From contig NZ_SLWQ01000002.1 of NCBI RefSeq assembly GCF_004342425.1, positions 124,001 through 188,000 on the forward strand: 64,000 nucleotides of DNA, read 5' to 3'. Below, in pieces: positions 44,548-53,140 of this stretch; the stretch's first letter is position 1, and the number at the start of each line of letters is the position of its first letter. Source of the DNA: Dokdonella fugitiva. Lineage in GTDB: Bacteria > Pseudomonadota > Gammaproteobacteria > Xanthomonadales > Rhodanobacteraceae. The translations under genes were made by a program, and so were the position numbers. A model generated the notes under the pieces. It had not been told where the DNA came from. It ran no database searches and saw only the letters and a program-made list of their open reading frames with translations.

Positions 44548-45303
44548 TCAGTCGACCCGCACGAGGTCGAGGCGGCGCCCGAGCGGCCGCGCCTCGAGTT
44601 CGGCCTCCAGCCGCGCGAGGGTGCGCAGGCGCGCGCACACGCTGCCCGCGCGCTTTTCGAGGTCCTTGCTGTGCTTGGCGACGATGCGCTCGACCTTGTC
44701 GTCGATGCCGTCCGCGCGCGCCTGGAGTTCGGCGGCGGCCTTTTCGTCGCCGCTGAGGGCGACGGTGACGGCCTGGCCGGCGACGTTGCCGACGACTTCG
44801 GCGACCAGCGTGCCGACGCCCTCGGCGATGAGCCGATCGAGGTCCTCGTATTTCCACGCCGCGAGGTTTTCGTTCGCGTCGATCCGGCGGTGGACGTCCG
44901 CCGATACGCGCGCGAGCCGCTGTGCGCTCGCACGCGCGGTCTCGGCGTCCTTCGCGAATGCGCCCGACACTTCGGTGACGGCGTCGAATGCGATCTGGAT
45001 CGCGTCATGCGCGATCTCGCGCACCTGCGGCAGCACGTCGCGCACGCCGTGCTCGATGCCGAGCACGCGCTCGCGGTCGGCGGCGCCGAGTTCGATCTCG
45101 CGACCGTCGACGCGCAAGGTGCCGTGCGCAATGACGATCTCGGCCGCGGGCCCGCCGCTGCGCGTGAACACGAGCGCGTCCTGCTTGATCGCCATCGAAT
45201 AGTCGCTGTGCAAGCCGCAGTCGGCGCCGTGCAGGTCGATCCCGGCATGCGCGACGGAACTACCGGCGAGCGCGAACGCCGCCATACAGGCAAAACGGAA
45301 CAT
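44548..45303 (-). CDS. Exported DUF2884/YggN-like protein
   Basis: ATG at 45303 gives 251 residues with a signal peptide (MFRFACMAAFALAGSSVAHA). The mature protein begins GIDLHGADCGLHSDYSMAI, then has a small beta domain (FTRSGGPAAEIVIAHGTLRV) and a long helical, Ala/Glu/Arg-rich C-terminus. This resembles the DUF2884 (YggN) family of periplasmic proteins of unknown function. The annotation rests on general pattern and length. The spacer 45304-45499 to the porin gene shows no gene. Confidence 0.7.
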   Translation of the reverse strand: MFRFACMAAFALAGSSVAHAGIDLHGADCGLHSDYSMAIKQDALVFTRSGGPAAEIVIAHGTLRVDGREIELGAADRERVLGIEHGVRDVLPQVREIAHDAIQIAFDAVTEVSGAFAKDAETARASAQRLARVSADVHRRIDANENLAAWKYEDLDRLIAEGVGTLVAEVVGNVAGQAVTVALSGDEKAAAELQARADGIDDKVERIVAKHSKDLEKRAGSVCARLRTLARLEAELEARPLGRRLDLVRVD

Positions 45304-45499
45304 GCGCAATCCTCCTCTCGGGTGTCGGCCCTTCGATGCACAGGATCGGCGCAAGGTTTAAGGCGCACGCGTGCCTTCGGTCGGGGGTGACGGACACCCT
45401 GCCTGAAGTCATGCCCCCGGATGGAATCGTGCATTTGCGACGCTGAACTCCCGGGGTGCGCAGGCGTGCCTCGCACCTCGTGCAGATTGCCGCGCGTGT

Positions 45500-46693
45500 T
45501 CAGAACTGGATCTGCGCGCGCAGTTCGAAGATGCGTGGATCGAGCGAGAGATTGCCCTTGTCGCTGGTCGCCTGGATGTAGTTGGCCTGGAACTTGAAGT
45601 GCTGGGTCAGGTACCAGTTGGCGCCGAGCGTCCAGTCGTGCTCCTTGCCGCCCCGTACCGGCCCGTCGTTGAGGTCGAGCTCGCTGTAGCGCAGCAGCAG
45701 TTCCCAGGCACCCCACTTGCCCTTCGGCTTGATGTTGCCGACGTTGCCGCCGCTGTACGGGCGCGACTCGCCCGTGAGCACCCAGCTGCCGAACACGTAG
45801 CCGCCACTGGCCTGGAAGTCCGGGTTGCCACCGAAGCGCGACACGTCCGCGCGCAGCAGCTCGCCCTGCACCGACCACGGGCCGGTGATCCACAATGCCT
45901 CGAGGCCGCTGCGATCGACGCGATCGGCCTTGGACAACGAACCCGTGTCGACGAGGCGCACCGGCGTGAGCCCCGTTTCCGGTGGGGTCGACAGGCGCAC
46001 GCTCGGATCGTGGTGCACGCCGCGGCCGTCGGTGGTGCCGTCGCGATCCTCGCGCGATGCCGAGAAGCCGAGGTGGATCACGTCGCCCTCGGCCTTGCGC
46101 GGCGTCCACGCGATGCGGCCGCCAAGGGTCGTGCCGTCGTTGTCGCCGAGCAGGTCCTGGCCCCAGTAGTAGCCGAGGTTGACGATGTACGCGGGGTGCT
46201 CGAACTGCCAGTCGATGCCGGTGCGGCGGCCCTCGAAGATCGCCTGCGCCGGCAGCGCGAGTTCGAGGAACGAGGTCGCCTTGGTGCCCGTGACACCTTC
46301 GAATGACACCGGCGTCTTCGAATAGCCGAAGCGGAACGCGCCGATGTCGGTGCCGAGGAACGGCTTGGATTGCACGCGCACGTTGGTGTCGAGCCAGGAC
46401 TTGCCCTGGTATTCGTAGTCGATGATCGCCTCGTACACGCCCTTCTTCTTCAGGGTGAGGCCGAGCTCCTTGCGCCGGTTCGTGTGCGAATCCTCGAACG
46501 CATGGCTGCCGTCGGCGCGGCGGTCGTCGCTGAACGCGTTGACGTCGTAGCGGTAGACGCCGGTCAGGCCGACGTCGGTGCCGTCGCCGAAGGTGTAATG
46601 CACCGGCCAGTTCTCGAGGTCGTACGCGGCCGCCGGTCCGGCGGTGGTACCCAACAGGAGCGCGACCGTCGCGCGCAGGCTTGCCTGGTTCAT
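45500..46693 (-). CDS. OprO/OprP-type outer-membrane porin, candidate molybdate-regulon porin
   Basis: This 397-residue protein has a signal peptide (MNQASLRATVALLLGTTAGPAAA) and alternating beta-barrel strands ending in the C-terminal aromatic signature FELRAQIQF, with terminal Phe. Features such as WPVHYTFGDGTDVGLTGVYRYDVN and DWTLGANWYLTQHFKFQANY match the phosphate-selective porin O/P family. Members take up small oxyanions or act as general anion channels. Its promoter region contains a ModE-like palindrome matching the one in front of modA, so it may admit molybdate or tungstate. Substrate is inference. Confidence 0.85.
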   Translation of the reverse strand: MNQASLRATVALLLGTTAGPAAAYDLENWPVHYTFGDGTDVGLTGVYRYDVNAFSDDRRADGSHAFEDSHTNRRKELGLTLKKKGVYEAIIDYEYQGKSWLDTNVRVQSKPFLGTDIGAFRFGYSKTPVSFEGVTGTKATSFLELALPAQAIFEGRRTGIDWQFEHPAYIVNLGYYWGQDLLGDNDGTTLGGRIAWTPRKAEGDVIHLGFSASREDRDGTTDGRGVHHDPSVRLSTPPETGLTPVRLVDTGSLSKADRVDRSGLEALWITGPWSVQGELLRADVSRFGGNPDFQASGGYVFGSWVLTGESRPYSGGNVGNIKPKGKWGAWELLLRYSELDLNDGPVRGGKEHDWTLGANWYLTQHFKFQANYIQATSDKGNLSLDPRIFELRAQIQF

Positions 46694-46788
46694 GGCTCGT
46701 GGTCCCCGTGATGATGCGGAAGATGCTGCAGGCCGGCACGCCGTGGCGGAACTGACCGCGGGTTCTAACGACATGCCGGTCGACCCGT

Positions 46789-46812
46789 CGATATGTTCCC
46801 ACGGATATATCG
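46789..46812. promoter_or_regulatory. Candidate ModE-binding palindrome upstream of the porin gene
   Basis: Half-sites CGATATGT and ATATATCG are separated by eight bases (TCCCACGG), giving seven of eight complementary positions. It resembles the ModE operator pattern of AT-rich CG-TATAT half-sites. It shares 18 of 24 positions with the site at 47358-47381. It lies about 95 bases upstream of the porin ATG on the minus strand and 50 bases downstream of modE. Confidence 0.6.
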
Positions 46813-46862
46813 CCGGGCACGCGGACGCATGCTCAGCGCGCCCGCGGTCGAATGTCGCGCGG

Positions 46863-47225
46863 TCAGTCGTCGCGTGCGACGAGTCGCCGCAGGGCGGCCA
46901 GATCGGTGGCGACGGCCGCGTTCGCGGCTGCACGCATGCGCTCGTAGCGGTCGAGCACGGTGTCGCCGAGGCGCGTCAGGCGCGCGCCGCCGCCACCGCT
47001 GCCGCCCTTGCTCGCCTCGACGAGCGGGCCGCGGAAACCGCGGTTGAGTTCCTCGACGAGTTGCCATGCGCGCCGGTAGCTCATGCGCATGCGCCGGCCC
47101 GCGGCGGCGATCGAACCGGTCTCGCGGATGCCTGCGAGCAAGTCGCGCTTGCCCGGCCCGAGCGCGACGCCGGGCGCCGGCATCACGCGCAGGTGGATCG
47201 ACGTGGACGGTTTCGTGCGGGCCAT
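46863..47225 (-). CDS. modE: Molybdate-responsive regulator ModE, DNA-binding domain only
   Basis: This 120-residue protein consists of the ModE N-terminal winged helix: LLAGIRETGSIAAAGRRMRMSYRRAW (recognition helix near residues 45-60), LVEELNRGFRGPLVEASKGGSGGGGARLT and a dimerisation helix. E. coli ModE has 262 residues, with two TOBE domains that sense molybdate; these are absent here. Such short ModE forms are known in several bacteria, and how they sense molybdate is unclear. ATG at 47225 is used. It is divergent from modA, with a ModE-like palindrome between. Confidence 0.88.
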   Translation of the reverse strand: MARTKPSTSIHLRVMPAPGVALGPGKRDLLAGIRETGSIAAAGRRMRMSYRRAWQLVEELNRGFRGPLVEASKGGSGGGGARLTRLGDTVLDRYERMRAAANAAVATDLAALRRLVARDD

Positions 47226-47357
47226 CGCGGCGCTCGTGCGGAACGGGAAGGCGATCATGCGCGCGCGTCCCGCGCGCGTCCATGCCGGCGCACCGCCGCC
47301 GGCCAGCCAGCGGCTCGCGCATCCGCGCGCAGGGACTCGCGCGCGCACCCCGACTGG

Positions 47358-47381
47358 CGTTATGTTCTGCCGGGAATATCG
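47358..47381. promoter_or_regulatory. Candidate ModE-binding palindrome upstream of modA
   Basis: CGTTATGT and GAATATCG are separated by eight bases (TCTGCCGG), in the modE-modA divergent region. The site begins 40 bases and ends 16 bases before the modA ATG, a position suited to repression. It matches the porin-side palindrome at 18 of 24 positions, with CG.TATGTTC and ATATCG in common. Confidence 0.6.
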
Positions 47382-47397
47382 CATGGGAGTACGCCGC

Positions 47398-48189
47398 ATG
47401 GTCCGCGCAGCAGGCCCGAGTCGCCCGTGGTGCCTCGCGATCCGTGGCGTGCTCGCATTCGCGCTGTGCGCACCCGTCATGGCGCGCGCAGACGGTTTGC
47501 TGGTGTTCGCCGCAGCGAGCCTCAAGCCGTCGCTCGACGCGATCCTCGCGATGCCGGAGGCCGCCGCCCTCGGCGCCAGGGCGAGCTACGCGGCGAGTTC
47601 GCAGCTCGCCCGCCAGATCGAGGCGGGCGCGCCGGCCGCGCTGTTCATCTCCGCCGACCAGGACTGGATGGACCACGTCGAGCGACACGCGCTCGTCGTC
47701 GAAGGCACGCGCGCGAACCTCGTCGGCAATGCGCTCGTGCTGGTCGCGCCGAAGGACAGCGCGACGAAGCTCGACATCGCGCCCGGCTTCGCACTCGCCG
47801 CGGCGCTCGGCAAGGACGGCCGCCTCGCGCTGGCAGAGCCGAACAGCGTGCCCGCGGGCAAGTACGCGAAGGCCGCGCTGACGAAACTGGGCATATGGGA
47901 TGGCGTGGCCACGCGCGTCGTCGCGGCCGACGACGTGCGCGCCGCGCTCAACTTCGTCGCGCGCGGCGAGGCGGTGCTCGGCGTCGTCTATCGTTCCGAC
48001 GCGGTCTCGGAGCCCGCGGTGCGTGTCGTCGCCACGTTCCCCGAGGCGACCCACGCGCCGATCGTCTACCCGGTGGCGATCCTCGCCGGCCACGACGCGC
48101 CGGCTGCGCGCAAACTCCTCGACCTGTTGCGTGCCCCGGCAGGACGGGCGATCTTCCGCGAGCATGGATTCGATGCACCGCCAGAATGA
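47398..48189 (+). CDS. modA: Molybdate ABC transporter substrate-binding protein ModA
   Basis: This 263-residue periplasmic protein has a signal peptide ending PVMARA and the ModA pattern LLVFAAASLKPSLDAI, YAASSQLARQIEAGAPAALFISAD, LALAEPNSVPAGKYAKAAL and GVVYRSDA. These surround the oxyanion site. I chose ATG 47398 because GGGAG lies eight bases upstream; ATG 47383 is an in-frame alternative that would lengthen the signal peptide by five residues. Confidence 0.95.
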   Translation: MVRAAGPSRPWCLAIRGVLAFALCAPVMARADGLLVFAAASLKPSLDAILAMPEAAALGARASYAASSQLARQIEAGAPAALFISADQDWMDHVERHALVVEGTRANLVGNALVLVAPKDSATKLDIAPGFALAAALGKDGRLALAEPNSVPAGKYAKAALTKLGIWDGVATRVVAADDVRAALNFVARGEAVLGVVYRSDAVSEPAVRVVATFPEATHAPIVYPVAILAGHDAPAARKLLDLLRAPAGRAIFREHGFDAPPE

Positions 48190-48258
48190 CCCGGGTACGG
48201 GCAGCAGGTCGCTCGCCCGGCGCAGCGCCCGCGCAGCGCGCCGCGCGACGACGCCGCC

Positions 48259-48951
48259 GTGAGCGCGCTCGCGCCCGACGACTGGCAGGCGCTCGCGCTG
48301 AGCCTGCGCGTCGGCTTCCTCAGCGTGCTCGTTTCGCTGCCGTTCGCGCTCGCACTCGCCTGGCTGATGTCGCGCCGGCGTTTCCCGGGACGCATCCTGC
48401 TCGAATCACTGCTGTTCCTGCCGCTGATCCTGCCCCCCGTGGTCACCGGCTATGCCCTGCTCGCCCTGCTCGGCCGGCATGGTCCGCTCGGCGCCCTGCT
48501 CGGTGAATTCGGCATCGTCGTCGCATTCCGCTGGACGGGCGCGGTGATCGCCGCCGCGGTGATGGGTTTCCCGCTGCTCGTGCTGAGCGTGCGCGTCGCG
48601 TTCGACAACGTCGACCGTCGCCTCGAAGCGGCCGCCGAAACGCTCGGCGCCGGCGCGTGGCGACGCTTCGCGACCATCACGTTGCCGCTGTCGTTGCGCG
48701 GCATCGTGGCCGGCTGCGTGCTCGCGTTCGCGCGTGCGTTCGGCGAGTTCGGCGCGACGATCAGCTTCGTGTCGAACATCCCGGGCGAGACGCGCACCTT
48801 GCCGATCGCGATCTACGAGCTGCTGAACGCGCCGGGCGGCATGCCCGGCGTGCATCGCCTCGCGCTGGTCTCGCTCGTCGTCGCGCTCGGCGCGAGCACG
48901 GCCGCCGCCCTCGTCGCGGGCCGCGCGCCGTGGCGGAGGAGGCCGGCTTGA
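48259..48951 (+). CDS. modB: Molybdate ABC transporter permease ModB
   Basis: This 230-residue permease has five or six membrane helices and the EAA loop (AAAETLGAGAWRRFATITLPLSLRG) that contacts ModC. SLPFALALAWLMSRRRFPG and LILPPVVTGYALLALLG are typical of ModB. It starts with GTG at 48259, 70 bases after modA; the gap is longer than usual and contains nothing recognised. Its stop overlaps the modC TTG start. Confidence 0.94.
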   Translation: MSALAPDDWQALALSLRVGFLSVLVSLPFALALAWLMSRRRFPGRILLESLLFLPLILPPVVTGYALLALLGRHGPLGALLGEFGIVVAFRWTGAVIAAAVMGFPLLVLSVRVAFDNVDRRLEAAAETLGAGAWRRFATITLPLSLRGIVAGCVLAFARAFGEFGATISFVSNIPGETRTLPIAIYELLNAPGGMPGVHRLALVSLVVALGASTAAALVAGRAPWRRRPA

Positions 48952-49625
48952 TCGAACTCGCGTTGCGCCACGCCTACGCCGACCTCGAACTCGACCTCGC
49001 GTTCCGTTCCGACGCGCGCACGCTCGCGCTCTACGGCGACTCCGGCGCCGGCAAGACGAGCGTGCTCAATGCGATCGCCGGACTGCTCGCGCCGCAATCC
49101 GGGCGCATCGCGATCGACGGCGAGGTGCTGCTCGATACCGCGCGCGGCGTCGCCGTGCCGGTGTCGCGGCGGCGCATCGGCTACGTGTTCCAGGATGGCC
49201 GCCTGTTCCCGCACCTCGACGTGCGGCGCAACCTGCTCTACGGTGTCGAAGGCCCGCATGCGCAGTTCGCGATGATGGTCGAGCTGCTCGGGCTCGGCGC
49301 GCTGCTGCAGCGGCGGCCGGACGGCCTTTCCGGCGGCGAGCGCCAGCGCGTCGCGATCGGCCGCGCGCTGCTCTCCGATCCGCGCGCACTCCTGCTCGAC
49401 GAGCCGCTCACCGGCTTGCACGCGCAGGCGCGGCAGCAGGTCCTCGACCACCTGCGCCGGCTCAAGCGCGAGCTGCGCGTGTTCACCGTGCTCGTGAGCC
49501 ATCATGCCGACGAAGTCGCCGCGCTCGCCGACGAGGTCGTGCGCATCGATGCCGGCCGCGTCGTGCGCCAGCAGCCGGTCGCCGAGTTCGCCGCACGCCA
49601 CGCACGCGTGATCGAAGCCGGCTGA
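48948..49625 (+). CDS. modC: Molybdate ABC transporter ATPase ModC, lacking TOBE domain
   Basis: TTG at 48948, with GGAGGA seven bases upstream and overlapping the modB stop, gives a 225-residue ATPase; GTG at 48930 is possible. Walker A is GDSGAGKTS, the signature LSGGERQRVAIGRAL and Walker B LLLDEPLTGL. SRRRIGYVFQDGRLFPHLDVRRNLLYG is typical of ModC. ModC normally has about 350 residues with a C-terminal TOBE domain for trans-inhibition by molybdate. That part is missing here, as in ModE. Confidence 0.94.
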   Translation: MIELALRHAYADLELDLAFRSDARTLALYGDSGAGKTSVLNAIAGLLAPQSGRIAIDGEVLLDTARGVAVPVSRRRIGYVFQDGRLFPHLDVRRNLLYGVEGPHAQFAMMVELLGLGALLQRRPDGLSGGERQRVAIGRALLSDPRALLLDEPLTGLHAQARQQVLDHLRRLKRELRVFTVLVSHHADEVAALADEVVRIDAGRVVRQQPVAEFAARHARVIEAG

Positions 49626-49703
49626 GCGTCGCGCTCGCGGCTGGCCGCCGCCGGGCGCATTCGCTAGGCTAGGCGTCCGATGCAACGGATGACCGAGGTC
49701 GCC

Positions 49704-50147
49704 ATGCTGCTGCGCCGTGCTTTCGTCGTGACGCTCCTGACCGGCCTGCTCGCCGCCTGTGGCAGCGGTGGCCCGCCGCGCAAGGTGCATCCGTCGACGG
49801 CATCGATCCAGCAGCTCGCCGTGCAGGCGGACGGCAGCTGGAAACTCAGCCTGCGCATCCAGAACTACTCCACGTTCCCGATGCATTTCAGCCGCATCGA
49901 AGCCGGCGTCACGATCGACGGCAGGAATGTCGGCCGGCTCGAGGCCGTGCCCGACATCGACATCCTCGGCAACAACGGCGACGTGGTCGAGGCGACGTTC
50001 CGGCCTGACGCCGCGATCACGTTCGGCACCGACATCGCTTACGCGTTGAAGGGCACGATCGAGACGAGCGAGCCGAAGGAAAGCTTCAAGTTCGAAACCG
50101 CGAGCCGGCTGACGCCGGTGCCGGGCGTGCCGAACACCTATCGCTGA
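49704..50147 (+). CDS. LEA14-like lipoprotein
   Basis: Using ATG 49704 (GAGG seven bases upstream), this 147-residue protein has a lipoprotein signal with lipobox LLAAC, then a beta-sandwich with LSLRIQNYSTFPMHFSRIEAGVTIDGRNVG. This resembles the LEA type 2 (WHy-like) domain found in small envelope lipoproteins. In-frame Mets at 49680 and 49689 are alternatives that would lengthen the N-terminus. Function is unknown. It is followed by a 252-base spacer with a copy of a GGATTGCTCCTGCAGCGG-like repeat and an operator-like palindrome. Confidence 0.75.
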   Translation: MLLRRAFVVTLLTGLLAACGSGGPPRKVHPSTASIQQLAVQADGSWKLSLRIQNYSTFPMHFSRIEAGVTIDGRNVGRLEAVPDIDILGNNGDVVEATFRPDAAITFGTDIAYALKGTIETSEPKESFKFETASRLTPVPGVPNTYR

Positions 50148-50330
50148 GGCGTTGGTGTCCTTCCGCATCGCGCGCACGCCAGGCACGCGAACCTCCCGTG
50201 CAGCACGCTTCGCGCTTCATGCAGCGCGTGTTCCGCCGTCGGCTCGATGGCGAACCGCGGGCGCTGCAGCCGGGATTGCTCCTGCAGCGGACCTAGGCGC
50301 GGCAGGCGCAATTGGTTAGGCTAGCGGCCC

Positions 50331-50350
50331 ATTCAAACGATCGTTCGAAT
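50331..50350. promoter_or_regulatory. Near-perfect 20 bp palindrome before the acyl-CoA dehydrogenase gene
   Basis: ATTCAAACGATCGTTCGAAT is symmetrical at all but one base pair and lies 50 bases before the start codon. Palindromes built on CAAACG/CGTTTG are typical operators of TetR-type fatty-acid regulators such as PsrA or FadR-like proteins. The regulator gene is not in this window. Confidence 0.6.
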
Positions 50351-50399
50351 CCCGTCCGCCCGCTTCGCCGCTGCTCGAAGCGCTTCCGAGGAACCTGCC

Positions 50400-52190
50400 A
50401 TGAGCCGCTACACCGCCCCGCTCGCCGACCTGCGCTTCGTGCTGCACGACGTGCTGGAGGTCACGACCACCTACGCGCGCCTGCCCGGCTGCGCCGAAGC
50501 GACGCGCGACGTCGTCGACGCCGTGCTCGAGGAGGCGGCGAAGTTCGCCGAACAGGTGCTCGCGCCGTTGAACCAGGGCGGCGACGCCGAGGGCTGCAGC
50601 TACGACAAGGCGACGCAGAGCGTGCGCACGCCGAAGGGCTTCAAGGAAGCGTTCGCCAAGTACGTCGACGGTGGCTGGATCGGCCTTACAGCGGCGCCTG
50701 AATTCGGTGGCCAGGGCCTGCCCGAGACGCTCGGCGCGGCGCTCAAGGAAATGGTCGACTCGGCGAACCTCTCGTGGGGCAACTATCCGATGCTGTCGCA
50801 CGGCGCATCGTCGGCGCTCGAGCACCACGGCGAGGACTGGCAGCGCGAGGTGTTCCTCAAGCCGCTCGTCGCGGGCGCCTGGACCGGCACGATGTGCCTG
50901 ACCGAGCCGCATTGCGGCACCGACCTCGGCCTGCTCAAGACGCGCGCGGAACCCGCGGCCGACGGCAGCTGGCGCATCAGCGGCACGAAGATCTTCATCA
51001 CCGCGGGCGAGCACGACTTCGTCGACAACATCCTGCATCTCGTCCTCGCGCGCCTGCCGGACGCACCCGCGGGGGTGAAGGGCATCTCGCTGTTCCTCGT
51101 GCCGAAGTTCAAGGTCGCGCGCGACGGCACGGTCGGCGAACGCAATTCGCTCGCCTGTGGTTCGATCGAGCACAAGATGGGCATCCACGGCTCGGTCACC
51201 TGCGTCATGAACTTCGACGGCGCCGAAGGCTGGATGGTCGGCCAGCCGAACAAGGGACTCGCAGCGATGTTCACGATGATGAACACCGCGCGCCTCGCGG
51301 TCGGCCTGCAAGGGCTCGGGCTCACCGAGCGCGCCTACCAGAATGCACTCGCCTACGCGCGCGAACGCCTGCAGATGCGTTCGTTGTCCGGGCCGAAGTT
51401 CCCGGAAAAGCCCGCCGATCCGCTGATCGTGCATCCGGACGTGCGGCGCATGCTGCTCACGCAGAAGGCATTCGCCGAGGGCGGGCGAGCGCTCGCGCTG
51501 TACGCCTACCTGCAGGAGGACATCGCCCGGCACTCGGCCGACCCGGCCGAGCGCGAGCGCGCCGAAGCGCTGGTCTCGTTCCTCACCCCGATCGTCAAGG
51601 GCCTGCTCACCGAGACCGGCATCGAATGCACCTACCACGCGTTGCAGGTGTTCGGCGGACACGGTTACATCGTCGAGAACGGCATGGAGCAGTTCGCCCG
51701 CGACGCGCGCATCACGACCCTGTACGAGGGCACGACGCAGATCCAGGCGATCGACCTGCTCGGGCGCAAGGTCATGCAGCTGCAAGGCGTCGGGCTGAAG
51801 CATTTCCTCGCCGAGATCGGCGCGTTCTGCGCGAGGCATGCGGGTGACGCCACGCTCGCCGAATTCATCGCGCCGCTCGGTGCCGCGGCGAAGGAATGGG
51901 GCGAGCTCACGCTCGATCTCGGCAAGCGTGCCGCGGCGAACCCCGAGGAAATGGGTGCAGCCGCGTACGACTATCTCTTCTATTCGGGCTACATCGCGCT
52001 CGCCTACCTGTGGGCGCGCAGCGTCGCCGCGGCCGACGCGTCCACGCAGTCCGCCGGGTTCAAGGCGGCCAAGCGCGCGACCGCGCGCTTCTACTACGCG
52101 CGCATCCTGCCGCGCACGCAGGCGCATGTGGCGGCGATGCGGAGTGGGGCGGCGAATCTGCTGGAGCTGGAGGAGGGGCAGTTTGGTTGA
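50400..52190 (+). CDS. Acyl-CoA dehydrogenase, long form with C-terminal extension
   Basis: This 596-residue flavoenzyme has the acyl-CoA dehydrogenase domains (TAAPEFGGQGLPE, MCLTEPHCGTDLGLLKT, ITAGEHDF, VFGGHGYIVENGMEQFARD) with the catalytic Glu in LYEGTTQIQAIDL. After about residue 470 it has an extra helical domain (AEFIAPLGAAAKEWGELTLDL). This layout is that of the DmdC/FadE5-like subgroup. It oxidises an acyl-CoA at the alpha-beta position; the physiological substrate is open (medium- or long-chain acyl-CoA, or methylmercaptopropionyl-CoA). The palindrome upstream suggests control by a fatty-acid-responsive repressor. Confidence 0.9.
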   Translation: MSRYTAPLADLRFVLHDVLEVTTTYARLPGCAEATRDVVDAVLEEAAKFAEQVLAPLNQGGDAEGCSYDKATQSVRTPKGFKEAFAKYVDGGWIGLTAAPEFGGQGLPETLGAALKEMVDSANLSWGNYPMLSHGASSALEHHGEDWQREVFLKPLVAGAWTGTMCLTEPHCGTDLGLLKTRAEPAADGSWRISGTKIFITAGEHDFVDNILHLVLARLPDAPAGVKGISLFLVPKFKVARDGTVGERNSLACGSIEHKMGIHGSVTCVMNFDGAEGWMVGQPNKGLAAMFTMMNTARLAVGLQGLGLTERAYQNALAYARERLQMRSLSGPKFPEKPADPLIVHPDVRRMLLTQKAFAEGGRALALYAYLQEDIARHSADPAERERAEALVSFLTPIVKGLLTETGIECTYHALQVFGGHGYIVENGMEQFARDARITTLYEGTTQIQAIDLLGRKVMQLQGVGLKHFLAEIGAFCARHAGDATLAEFIAPLGAAAKEWGELTLDLGKRAAANPEEMGAAAYDYLFYSGYIALAYLWARSVAAADASTQSAGFKAAKRATARFYYARILPRTQAHVAAMRSGAANLLELEEGQFG

Positions 52191-52521
52191 GGGCCTGGGG
52201 TGAGGGCTGAGGGCTGGAGCTCGCTCGATGCGGAGTTCCGGTCCACATTCCCTTCGCCCTGAGCGCCGGCCCGCAGGGCGTCGAAGGGCATGCGGGTATC
52301 GCGCGCGTTTCGACGCCGCTCGCTGCGCTCGACGCGAACGGTAGCCAGGCGGCCGGCAGCCCGCATCAAGCCGGCTTGCGCCCAGTCCCGGGCTTGGCTT
52401 GCCGTTCGCGACGCTCCTGCGGCGCAGTCGGTGCCAGCGCGAATCGGTCCACGGCTGCGCTCAACGCGGACGATTCCTGGTGCTAGGATCCACTCCAGCC
52501 GATCGTCCGCCGCACTGCTGC
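52191..52521. repeat. Intergenic region with two repeat types
   Basis: This 331-base spacer contains no gene. It starts with a GGGCTGAGGGCTGGAG repeat (52195-52222) and holds a palindrome CCCTTCGCCCTG...CAGGGCGTCGAAGGG (52250-52288), a repeat type widespread in proteobacteria. The remainder (52300-52521) is moderately GC-rich; a promoter for the GNAT gene is presumably near 52470-52500. Confidence 0.55.
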
Positions 52522-53013
52522 ATGGCCTCGCCGACCGACGTCCGAACCGACCTGTCGATCCGCCTCGCGAATGCGGACGACGACGACTTCATCCTCGGCC
52601 TCGTCGGCCGCTTCGTCGAATTCGAGCTGCCGCCGTGGCGCCGGCGTGGCGAATGCGCGCAAGGCATCCGCAACGACATCGAGCGCCATCTCGCCGAACA
52701 GCCGCCGGGGTCGCACATATTCGTCGCCGAGAACGCGGACGGCGAGCGCGTCGGGTTCCTGCACCTGCAGTTCGTGATCGACTACTTCACCTCGGCGCAG
52801 AACTGCCATATCTCCGACCTCGCGGTCGCGCCCGCCTTCGACGGCCAGGGCATCGGCGCCGCCCTGCTCGCCCATGCCGAAGCCTGGGCGCGCGCGCATC
52901 ACTGCCGCCACCTGACGCTCGCCGTCTTCCCGGGCAACACCCGCGCGCGCGCGCTGTACGAGCGCCACGGCTTCGGCATCGACGTGCTGCGCATGGCCAA
53001 GCCGGTGCGCTGA
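52522..53013 (+). CDS. GNAT family N-acetyltransferase
   Basis: This 163-residue GNAT protein carries the acetyl-CoA motif A region FDGQGIGAALLAHAEAWA (Q-G-I-G-A) after the beta-strand CHISDLAVAP, and the closing motif PGNTRARALYERHGFGI. It is cytoplasmic. The acceptor is unknown. The start at 52522 (MASPTDVRTDLSIRLA) is chosen because similarity begins at SIRLANADDDDF; the frame is open upstream. The Asp-rich segment at 20-24 is a usual GNAT start. Confidence 0.85.
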   Translation: MASPTDVRTDLSIRLANADDDDFILGLVGRFVEFELPPWRRRGECAQGIRNDIERHLAEQPPGSHIFVAENADGERVGFLHLQFVIDYFTSAQNCHISDLAVAPAFDGQGIGAALLAHAEAWARAHHCRHLTLAVFPGNTRARALYERHGFGIDVLRMAKPVR

Positions 53014-53140
53014 GCGCGTCACGCGGCCTTTTTCGCGCGGCGGTCAATTTCCTGCCATCTCGCTTTTGTTCTATGCTCGCGGCGCCCCGTCCCCGTGGCG
53101 GGGCTTGCCACCGCTTTTCGCGCAGAGAACGGAGGTCACG

